Shown: piece after piece, positions 38,243 to 46,338 of the stretch
How positions within the stretch are numbered: the stretch's first letter is position 1
Layout of the letters: the number at the start of each line of letters is the position of its first letter
DNA from: an uncultured Latescibacterota bacterium
Lineage (GTDB): Bacteria > Latescibacterota > UBA2968
Assembly (NCBI GenBank): GCA_958295785.1
Contig: OY282377.1
Location: forward strand, 386,394-450,393
DNA: 64,000 bases
Direction of reading: 5' to 3'
Translations under genes and position numbers: made by a program
The notes under the pieces: generated by a model
What the model was told of the DNA's origin: nothing
The model's database searches: none
The model's input: only the letters and a program-made list of their open reading frames with translations

Positions 38243-40627
38243 ATGGGGGGATACTTGAGGGTTCGAGCACTATTGGGGATGTTTGGCTTCCGCGCGTCCC
38301 AAGTTCCACATCCGGTTTGGGCCCTCGTCGTATGCGCGGTCTTCACCGCGGTGGGTGTCGCTGTCCTCGACGACTACGGCGTATCGTGGGACGAGTTTCG
38401 TCAGCGCGAAATTGCACTGGAGACGATCAGTTACGTTCTCGGCCAAGACGACGAGCTTATGAGAAATAATCTTAGGAGAGATCACCTTAAGTTTTACGGC
38501 ACGGCATTCGAGTTGCCGCTCTTGATTGTCGAGCGCGTCCTGGGACTGCAAGACGACACCCGCGCCATCTTACTTAGCCGCCACATCCTGACCCACCTGT
38601 TCTTCATAGCGAGTGGATTCTTCTGCTATTTGCTGATACACCGGCTGTTCGGCAGTACGGTCATCGCGCTGTTCGCTATGTTGCTGTTCCTGCTGCATCC
38701 TCGACTGTACGCTGAATCCTTCGTCAACACCAAAGACCTGCCCCTGGTCGCTATGTTTATGGTTGCCCTGTTCCTGACTCACCGGGCTTTCAGCAAAGAT
38801 ACCGTGGGTGCGTTCCTGCTGTGCGGCCTGGCCGTCGGCATTCTCATCAACATTCGCATCTTGGGCGTGGTCTTGTTCGCCGCCGTGCCTGCCGTACGCG
38901 CTCTGGACTTGCTCTTTGACTCTGGGGGAGTGGGTAGAAAACACGCATTAATCACCGGCAGCGTGTTCGCCCTGGCCGCAATGTTCGCCCTTTACGCTAC
39001 CCTTCCCTACCTCTGGGCTAACCCCATCGAGCGCACAGTCGAGATGTTCGTCACGCTGTCCCGTCATCCGGTCGCGTTCCCCATACTGTTCCAAGGCGAG
39101 TTGATAATGGGAAACGATCTGCCGCCTCATTACATCCCAACTTGGGTCGCCATTACGACCCCGCCCGTCGCGCTCCTGCTGGGCGTTGCCGGAATAATCG
39201 CCATCATCCGTCGCGGCTGGGCCAGTCCCCGAGACATGCTGCGCCACGGCAACCTGAAATTTGGCTTCCTGCTAATCGGCTGCCTGATTATGACCTTCAT
39301 CGCAGTCGTCGTGGTTACTCCCACAATGCGCAGCGGATGGCGAGTGACGTACTTCCTCTACGCGCCGTTTTGCGTGCTGGCAGCGTTCGGGCTGCCTTGT
39401 CTGGCCTCTGTCTCGGGGCGTACAGTCGTCCGCGCGGTGGCCTACACCTTCGTGGGAGTGGGTATTCTCATCGTTGTCCTGCAAATGGTTCGGATTCATC
39501 CCTATCAGCAAGTATACTTCAATTTCTTGGTGGACCGGGAAACGCCTGGACTCCTCGGCGGCCAATATCCGCTGGAATACTGGGGGACTTCTTACCTGGA
39601 CGGTCTGCGCTATCTGACGGAGACGTATCCGGACTCACATATACATGTGTGGGGTAGTTTTACAGGGCAATACCTTCGGAATCGTGCGTTTCTTCCAGAG
39701 TCAGCCCGGCAGAAAATAGTGATCAAAGGCGAAGGAGAGACCATCGGTGATTTCTACATCACCAACCACTTTAACATCTCCACTCACAGAAGTAAGGAAG
39801 CTGTATTTGCTCCTATCGTCCACCGCCGCGAGGTGTACAACAACCCGATCCTGAGCGTTGCCGTCCTTAACCTGTCGGCAGTGGACGATACCACCGCCGA
39901 CGCCTACCGGCAAATCTACCGGGATGCGGTGACCGGTTCCCCGGTGGCCAGCGGCAGTGGCTTTGACGTGTACCACAACGAATCGGAAAAAACGCTGACT
40001 TACGTCAACGAATCCTGTGAACCCAAGGACGTATTCAACCGTTTCGTGCTTTCCCTGATTCCGTTTGACGCGAACAATTTACCGGTATATGTCAAGCAGA
40101 AGGGCGGGAATCAGCGCAATCTGTATTTCGACTTTGGCGAGAAGGGTGTAAAGTTTGACGGAAAATGCTTAATGGTCTTTCAGCTCCCTGAGTACCCCAT
40201 CTTCCAGATTAGTATAGGTCATCGGCTCGGCGGCCAGTACCATTCTTGGGGAAACCTCATCGAATTGAGAGAGATGGAAAGAATAATCGAAAATGCCGGC
40301 GATCCGGTTATCCGCGGGAAATTTGACGTGTATCTGGGGGAAAACCTTTTGATTTACTCCAGGGAGCCGTGCGCCCCAGCGGATATTTCGGACAAATTCT
40401 TTTTACACTTGATTCCCGCCGACCAGGATGACCTGCCGGACAACCGCCAGCAGTACGAGTTTGACAACCTGGACTTTAACTTCGCCGAAGCCGGCGGAAT
40501 AGCCGAGGGCAAGTGCATCGCGCGGGTTGTCTTGCCGGACTATCCCATCACCCGAATCCGCACCGGCCAGTACGTGCGCGTGGACAGCGGTTTTGAAAAC
40601 CTCTGGAGTGGAGAGATACGCCGATAA
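38243..40627 (+). CDS. GT-C membrane glycosyltransferase with two tandem copies of the shared C-terminal domain
   Basis: 794 residues: membrane segments from about residue 25 to 430, with DDYGVSWDEFRQREIALETI (acidic GT-C loop) and HPRLYAESFVNTKDLPLVAMF. A soluble linker (about 430-560) follows. Domain copy 1 (39957-40270, diverged, ending in a different SIGHRLGGQY version) precedes domain copy 2 (40309-40627, FDVYLGENLLIYSREPCAP to RTGQY). The tail is the same as in the arylsulfotransferase-like protein of unit 1. The start at 38243 is uncertain; a later ATG at 38279 is possible. Confidence 0.72.
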   Translation: MGGYLRVRALLGMFGFRASQVPHPVWALVVCAVFTAVGVAVLDDYGVSWDEFRQREIALETISYVLGQDDELMRNNLRRDHLKFYGTAFELPLLIVERVLGLQDDTRAILLSRHILTHLFFIASGFFCYLLIHRLFGSTVIALFAMLLFLLHPRLYAESFVNTKDLPLVAMFMVALFLTHRAFSKDTVGAFLLCGLAVGILINIRILGVVLFAAVPAVRALDLLFDSGGVGRKHALITGSVFALAAMFALYATLPYLWANPIERTVEMFVTLSRHPVAFPILFQGELIMGNDLPPHYIPTWVAITTPPVALLLGVAGIIAIIRRGWASPRDMLRHGNLKFGFLLIGCLIMTFIAVVVVTPTMRSGWRVTYFLYAPFCVLAAFGLPCLASVSGRTVVRAVAYTFVGVGILIVVLQMVRIHPYQQVYFNFLVDRETPGLLGGQYPLEYWGTSYLDGLRYLTETYPDSHIHVWGSFTGQYLRNRAFLPESARQKIVIKGEGETIGDFYITNHFNISTHRSKEAVFAPIVHRREVYNNPILSVAVLNLSAVDDTTADAYRQIYRDAVTGSPVASGSGFDVYHNESEKTLTYVNESCEPKDVFNRFVLSLIPFDANNLPVYVKQKGGNQRNLYFDFGEKGVKFDGKCLMVFQLPEYPIFQISIGHRLGGQYHSWGNLIELREMERIIENAGDPVIRGKFDVYLGENLLIYSREPCAPADISDKFFLHLIPADQDDLPDNRQQYEFDNLDFNFAEAGGIAEGKCIARVVLPDYPITRIRTGQYVRVDSGFENLWSGEIRR

Positions 40628-41606
40628 GGAGAATAATATGAGCGATACTGCTGACCTCGGCCGGGGAGTGCAAGGGGAACCCTCTCACAAGAAAAGTGTC
40701 CGGTTCCCTGCTTGGGCGGCAGACAGGCGACCAGATCGCTTCACCCTGGCTCCTCGCCGCCCTTGCAGTGCTGGGCGCCGTACTCATCCTGGCGCGGCAG
40801 GTCACCTATGGGGTGGGGTTGAGCGGGGATTGGGTCACCTATATTTCTGTGGCCCGAAGTCTGCTGGCGGGAGAGGGCTTCGTTCAAATTCACGGTTGGC
40901 CCTATCTGCACTGGCCGTCGCTGTATCCGATGCTGCTCGCCGCGGCCAGCCTCTTTGCGTTCGACCCCTACGACGTCGCCGGGCCGTTGAATGCCGTCGT
41001 CTTCGGCCTGACTCTATTCGTCGCCGGTCAATACTTGCGGCGGCATGTGCAACACCCTTTCCTGGTTATTTGGGCTTGTCTCGCCCTCATGCTGGCAATC
41101 CCCTTGACCCGGGTGGCCTCTCACGCAATTTCCGAGGCGCCCTAAGCCGCCTAGATATATTAAAGCACCACAACAAAGACGATTTAGGTAATTTGACCAA
41201 TTTTGTTATAGGGCCATTTGGTTCTACTGTAACGGCCGATCAATATATAGCTGAATCTCAACATAGATATATAAGAAATAAGGATATAGGAGACTTCCGT
41301 ATTGCGGATAATGAACCCGCACTAATACCAAAGAACGTGTACGATTCTTTGCCAAAGTTTCATATTCAAGAGAATGATTTGTTGATTACAGTTGTCGGCA
41401 CTCTTGGCAAAGTTGCTATCGCAACCCATAAGGATACTAAGTTGATTTTTAGTTGTAAGAGTACAATCATTAGAACAAGAGGGATTAACCCATTCTATAT
41501 TTTGGCATACCTCAATTCCAATACTGGAAAACTATTTTCACTGAGAGGAAAGAGAGGCGCGATTCAAGAAGGGCTGAACTTGACCGATCTAAAAGAGATA
41601 CAAGTG
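40568..41606 (+). repeat. 1.04 kb duplicated segment, copy 2
   Basis: Second copy of 25197-26234, continuing here into the rest of hsdS. Confidence 0.9.
40638..41145 (+). pseudogene. GT-C glycosyltransferase N-terminal third, frameshifted copy
   Basis: Same truncated gene as at 25267-25773 but with one extra base near 40750 (CTGGCTC against CTGCTC), so the two halves are in different frames. It ends at the hsdS TAA triplet. Confidence 0.75.
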
Positions 41607-42457
41607 TTCATTCCATCCAATAGCTTTCAACTAACAATTGAAAAGGCAATAAAAAGAGCTTTTGATGATATTGATGCGTCAAAAACGCTATTTACCCAAG
41701 CCCAAACCCTCCTCCTCTCTGAACTCGGCCTCGCCGACTATCAGCCCAAACATCGCCTGACCTTTGTCAGAAACTACTCCGACACCCAGCGAGCCGACCG
41801 CATTGATGCTGAATACTTCCAGCCGAAATACGAGGAGATCGTCTGCGCCATCAAAAACTATCCCGGCGGATGGAATACGCTGGGGTAGCTCACTTAAAAG
41901 ACAATAATTTCAAACCAGAACATAAAACAGAGTACAGATACATCGAACTTGCCAATATCGCAGGCAACGGAGAAATAACCGACTGCATGACAACGCAAGG
42001 CCAAGATTTGCCGAGCCGAGCGAGACGCAAGATGTCAACGGGAGATGTGATTGTTTCATCCATAGAAGGTTCATTGGATAGCATCGCCAAAATAAATAAA
42101 GAATATGATGAAGCCCTTTGTTCTACTGGTTTCCATGTGATCAAATCGAAGGTGTTTAATTCCGAAACGCTACTCGTGCTGATGAAAAGCATGGTCGGGC
42201 AGTTGCAACTCAAGAAAGGGTGTAGTGGTACCATTTTGACTGCCATCAACAAAGATAAATTTGCTCAGGTCGTCTTACCGATAATTAAAAAGAAAAAACA
42301 GGCGTGAATCCAGCAACAAGTGACCGAGTCCTTCAATTTGCGGAAGCGATCTAAACACTTGCTCGAATGCGCCAAGCGAGCGGTGGAAATGGCAATTGAA
42401 CAGGACGAACAAACCGCGATTGACTGGTTGGAAAATGAAAGGAGTTGTAACAAATGA
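41146..42457 (+). pseudogene. hsdS: hsdS remainder: frameshift and in-frame stop
   Basis: Joined to the 5' fragment it encodes a two-TRD specificity subunit: TRD1 (NLTNFVIGPFGSTVTADQY), conserved helix (KAIKRAFDDIDASKTLFTQAQTLLLSELGL), TRD2 (DNNFKPEHKTEYRYIELANI ...) and a final helix. A +1 shift lies near 41880 and a TGA at 42305-42307 interrupts KKKKQA-IQQQV. The stop at 42455-42457 overlaps the next gene's ATG. The specificity subunit is therefore dead even without the 20 kb insert. Confidence 0.85.
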
Positions 42458-42558
42458 TCACTGATATTTACTCAAAACGGCAAAAACGGTTACGCGGTGA
42501 ATTTCCCGATGTGTACCAGTATGAAGATATACCCAATGAGTTGCGTAACCAGATTATC

Positions 42559-43650
42559 TAGGACTTACGCATGCTGAGTTAAAAAAGGGTGCAATTCCGT
42601 AAAATTTATCACTTTGAGGAGGTGTCAATGGACCGACCGACGCGTTTGGATTACTGTCAGTATCTGCTTAGCAGTCCCCTCAACGATACCCTGACCCATT
42701 TCGCCGACCATAGCGAAGGGTTCAGTCATGATATGATCAACCGCTATCTCGCCGGTGATCGTATCCCTCCCCGCTTGGTGTGGGAACACGTCAAAGACCA
42801 CATCGCGTTGACGCCCAAAGGCTATGTGATCTTTGATGACACGGTTTTAGACAAGCGACACGCACGCAAGATCGCGTTAGTGCGCCGTCAATATAGCGGC
42901 AACGCCCAAGGCGTCATCAACGGCATCGGGGTGGTCACATGTGTCTATGTCAATCCGCAACAGGATCGATTCTGGTTGATTGACTATCGGATTTATGACC
43001 CGCAAGGCGATGGCAAAACCAAATTGGATCCTCTCAAGGACATGCTCTCTGGGTTGGTCTATCAGAAGCGCCTTCCTTTTACCGGGGTCTTGATGGACAG
43101 TTGGTATGCGACTAAAACGGTCATGCTACACATAGAGCAGATGCAAAAAACCTATTACTGTCCCCTCAAGACGAACCGGCGCGTGGACGAGTAGGCAGGC
43201 ACAATCCCCTACCAGCGCGTAGATAGCTTAACTTGGACGAAAGCGCAACGCAAACAAGGCAAGTCAATTAAAATCAGAGGGTTCCCCAAAGACCACAAAG
43301 TGAAATTATTCCGGGTGGCGTCTGCTGCCAGACGCACGGCGTATGTCGTGACTAACGACCATGCTCAAAACGATTCTTCAGGGGTACAACAGGTGTGTCA
43401 CCAAAGATGGAAAATTGAGCCCTTTCACCGCGAAGTCAAACAGGTGACCGGGCTTGAAAAGTGTCAATGTCGGTTGGCACGCATGGTACGAAATCATATT
43501 GGGTGTGCGATGTTCGTTTGGATTCGACTCGCGCAGGTGGCCTATCAAACAGGACAAACCATTTATCAAGTCAAATACCGGGGGGTGGCTGACTTCTTGA
43601 GACAACAACTCAAAGCACCTCATATTCCAATGGTGATTGCGTAAGTCCTA
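42559..43650 (+). mobile_element. IS701-like insertion sequence, copy 3
   Basis: 1,092 bp, ends TAGGACTTACGCA and inverse, target duplication TTATC at 42554-42558 and 43651-43655. It is the least mutated of the three copies. Confidence 0.93.
42628..43644 (+). pseudogene. IS701-like transposase with a single in-frame TAG (copy 3)
   Basis: MDRPTRLDYCQYLLSSPLND to TNRRVDE, then TAG (43192-43194), then AGTIPYQRVDSLTW to PHIPMVIA in the same frame; 338 codons in all. VIFDDTVLDKRHARKIALVRRQYSGN and the later WKIEPFHREVKQ region mark the DDE fold. GAGGAGGTG precedes the ATG. The TAG is the only visible defect. Confidence 0.85.
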
Positions 43651-44552
43651 TTATCTTTATTTTTTTAGATAACTTTGAAGATCAGTTTTCACAGATATTT
43701 ATTGATGTTCATAAAAAATTGTGCCGTGAGTATGGATGGGAGGAATTGTGCCGTGAGTATGGATGGAAGAAGAGATTGTCGTGGGATGAGAAAATTGGGT
43801 ATGATTCAATGGCAGGAAAACAGCGGCGAGAAGAATTGAGACAGGAAAAAGAATTGAGACAGTTTTTTGCTTCAGAAAAAAAAACAGAAAGGGTAATTGA
43901 TGTCATTGAACTTTTATTTCTATATATAGAACAATACAAAGCTGATAGGAATAAGGCAAAAAAAGTAAATGGAGCAATTAAGGAATTAAATATTCGTTTC
44001 CGCGAGCATGGCGTGGGGTATCAATATGAATCGGGTCAAATCATAAAGGTTGATTCGCAGTATGTTCATTCTGAGGTGGTGCGTCCTGTATTGAATTTGC
44101 TTTCCGACCCGATGTATCAAGGTGCAAATGCGGAATTTCTGAAAGCCCATGATCATTACCGAAAAGGCGACTATGAATCGTGCATAATCGAATGTTCTAA
44201 GGCTTTTGAAAGTGTCCTCAAAATTATTTGCGATCATAGAAGGTGGGGATACAACCCAAAAGACACTGCGAAATCTTTACTTGAGATTGTGTATGGCAAA
44301 GGATTACTCCCAACACACACAAAGTCATTTTTTAGTGGCGTGAGAAGCGGGTTAGAGCACGGCGTTCCTGTTATTCGCAACAAATACGCAGCGCATGGAC
44401 AAGGAAACCAGAAAAAGTCTGTGCCGGATTATATGGCTGAAAACATGCTAAATCTTACTGCGTCAAGTATCTTACTTTTGGTAAAAACAAATAAAGCTGT
44501 GGCATAAAAATTTTGGCACACCGTACACTTCCCCTAACAAAAGGACACCACC

Positions 44553-45578
44553 ATGAGTTTCACGCGCATTCAGCCCATTCCCAGCACTGAGGAAATCAAG
44601 GCGCGGTTGCCCCTGCCCGATGATTTGAAGGCCATCAAAGCGGGGCGAGACGCGGAGATTCGGGCGATTTTTGAGCGCGAGAGCGATAAGTTCTTGCTGA
44701 TCATCGGCCCGTGCTCGGCGCACAATGTCGATGCGGTGTGCGAATACGTCAACCGCTTGGCGCGATTGCAAGATCAGGTGCGGGACAAACTGGTGCTCGT
44801 ACCGAGAATTTACACCAACAAACCGCGCACCACCGGCGAGGGCTACAAGGGCATGGCCCATCAGCCGGATCCCAAAGGGACGCCCGATATGGTCATAGGG
44901 ATCAAGACCATTCGGCAAATGCAGATTCGCGCGTTCCACGAGTCGCACTTAACCGCAGCCGATGAGATGCTCTACCCCTCCAATTTGCCGTACTTGGAAG
45001 ATTTGCTGAGTTATATTGCCGTGGGCGCGCGGTCCGTTGAAAATCAGAACCACCGCCTGACCATCAGCGGTGTGGATGTGCCCGCGGGCATGAAAAATCC
45101 AACGGGTGGGGATTTGGATGTGATGTTCAACGCCATTTACGCGGCGCAAATCCCGCATGTGTTTTTCTACAACGGCTGGGAAGTCGGCACGTCTGGCAAC
45201 CCGCTGACGCACGCGGTTCTGCGCGGGATGGCGTATCAAGGGCGTAGCATGCCCAATTATCACTACGAGGATTTGATCCGCATTGCCGAACACTATCTCG
45301 CGCGCAACTTGGACAATCCAACGCTCATTGTGGATACCAACCACAACAATTCCAACAAGATATTCTCGGAACAGCCGCGCATTGGCCTCGAGGTGATGCG
45401 TAGCCGGCAGCATTCCGCGCTCCTCCGCAACACAGTGCGCGGGTTGATGGTCGAAAGCTATTTGCAAGAAGGGTCGCAAAAAGCCGACGAAGGCATATTT
45501 GGCAAATCGATCACGGATCCGTGCTTGGGATGGAAAGATACAGAAGTCTTTGTGAAGGAATTGGCAGAGGTGGCTTAG
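44553..45578 (+). CDS. aroG: 3-deoxy-7-phosphoheptulonate (DAHP) synthase, class I
   Basis: This 341-residue enzyme condenses PEP and erythrose 4-phosphate, the first step to chorismate. FLLIIGPCSAHN, VPRIYTNKPRTTGEGYKG, GARSVENQNHR and DTNHNNSNK match the AroF/G/H type (AroI-alpha). Which aromatic amino acid inhibits it cannot be read from sequence, so the symbol is by class only. It lies just downstream of the defence island and begins the second block of aromatic genes. Confidence 0.94.
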   Translation: MSFTRIQPIPSTEEIKARLPLPDDLKAIKAGRDAEIRAIFERESDKFLLIIGPCSAHNVDAVCEYVNRLARLQDQVRDKLVLVPRIYTNKPRTTGEGYKGMAHQPDPKGTPDMVIGIKTIRQMQIRAFHESHLTAADEMLYPSNLPYLEDLLSYIAVGARSVENQNHRLTISGVDVPAGMKNPTGGDLDVMFNAIYAAQIPHVFFYNGWEVGTSGNPLTHAVLRGMAYQGRSMPNYHYEDLIRIAEHYLARNLDNPTLIVDTNHNNSNKIFSEQPRIGLEVMRSRQHSALLRNTVRGLMVESYLQEGSQKADEGIFGKSITDPCLGWKDTEVFVKELAEVA

Positions 45579-45683
45579 CGGCAAAAACCATCCGCATAAG
45601 AACGCAGATGAGAAGCGCGAGTACAACCTCCAATGCCGCGTCCCTCTGTGCCTTTGGATCTGAACGCAATATAGAATGACAAC

Positions 45684-45904
45684 ATGAATCAAAGAGAAGT
45701 CTTATTTGACAAAGCCCAGCGAAATCCAAATGGATTGCAATTTAGAGCGTTTGAACGCCTCATGCGTCAATGCGGATGGACGCAGCATGGTACTCGCCCG
45801 GCGGGTATCGGCTTATTGTTCAACCCAATCGCGCCATGGCCAAGGGCTACCAAGTTCGACAATTTCTCAGACAATATCATCAGGAGACAGAAAATGAAAA
45901 ATAA
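45684..45904 (+). pseudogene. hicA: HicA-like toxin, frameshifted
   Basis: The first frame gives LFDKAQRNPNGLQFRAFERLMRQCGW; after a shift near 45785 another frame gives YRLIVQPNRAMAKGYQVRQFLRQ. Together they match the HicA variant ending in 'KGYQVRQFL'. The central SGSHHxY segment with the catalytic histidine is lost or altered. It overlaps hicB by 11 bases. Confidence 0.65.
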
Positions 45905-46136
45905 TACTCAGGACGACTTCAATGGATTCACGGTCGAGATGTTCCCCGATGAGGATGGCGATTATCTCGTGCATTTTGCAGAGTTCCCCAATGTCTCGGC
46001 TTTCGGCCCGACACCCGGCGAGGCGTTGGTTGAATTGAAAGCAGCATGGGAATTGATGAAAGAATGTTACCGCGAGGACGGCGATCCCATTCCAAAACCG
46101 AACAGGATACCCGAGATTGAAAAATTTGCAGGATAA
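45894..46136 (+). CDS. hicB: HicB-family antitoxin
   Basis: 80 residues with the HicB fold signature: FNGFTVEMFPDEDGDYLVHFAEFPNVSAFG then TPGEALVELKAAWELMKECY. AGGAG precedes the ATG. It normally neutralises HicA and represses the operon. Because hicA is broken it may be a free antitoxin. Confidence 0.82.
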   Translation: MKNNTQDDFNGFTVEMFPDEDGDYLVHFAEFPNVSAFGPTPGEALVELKAAWELMKECYREDGDPIPKPNRIPEIEKFAG

Positions 46137-46164
46137 ACGCAGATGAAGAGCGAGCGGAGAATCA

Positions 46165-46338
46165 ATGGATGTATTGGCTAAAAAATTAGACGCGAAATTG
46201 CGCGAATGGGAACCGAATGCCGTCGGGCGAGTTGCGGAAATCATCGATCTCGCAGCCCGTGATGCGTTAGATATTGTGCAATCGCGTTCCGTAGAACAGG
46301 ATGTTTTGGATCTGCTCGATGAATCCACAACCCGATGA
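46165..46338 (+). CDS. Small putative antitoxin-like protein
   Basis: 57 residues, MDVLAKKLDAKLREWEPNAV to LDLLDESTTR, rich in short helices. GCGGAG precedes the ATG, and the stop overlaps the tyrA start (ATGA), which argues that it is translated. Similar short proteins are often found with toxins, but no toxin is adjacent here. Confidence 0.5.
   Translation: MDVLAKKLDAKLREWEPNAVGRVAEIIDLAARDALDIVQSRSVEQDVLDLLDESTTR

Larger units (their letters stand above)
42454..44507 (+). pseudogene. AbiJ-like / STM4504-CBY_0614-type HEPN abortive-infection gene, split by IS701
   Basis: 42454-42558 encodes MITDIYSKRQKRLRGEFPDV through LRNQII; 43656-44507 continues FIFLDNFEDQFSQIFIDVHK in frame after removal of the IS and one TTATC. 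The rebuilt protein is 318 residues. The C-terminal half (KGDYESCIIECSKAFESVLK, then RNKYAAHG) is a HEPN-type domain with an Rx(4-6)H ribonuclease motif. I recall the N-terminus from the STM4504/CBY_0614 family. A 27 bp tandem duplication (LCREYGW twice) lies near 43720. The gene belongs to the hsdM-hsdS operon by ATGA overlap. Interrupted, so presumably inactive. Confidence 0.75.

Noticed and set aside
40527-41888. A single 453-codon ORF joining glycosyltransferase and hsdS sequence
   Set aside because: It exists only because of a one-base insertion near 40750 that shifts the glycosyltransferase frame into the hsdS frame; the unit 1 copy shows the real frames.
3661-43194. In-frame TGA or TAG codons in several genes as evidence for a recoded genetic code
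   Set aside because: Both codons end many intact genes here (TGA: trpE, trpG, trpA, purF region; TAG: trpD, tyrA, aroB). The in-frame stops are confined to insertion sequences and a decayed hsdS.
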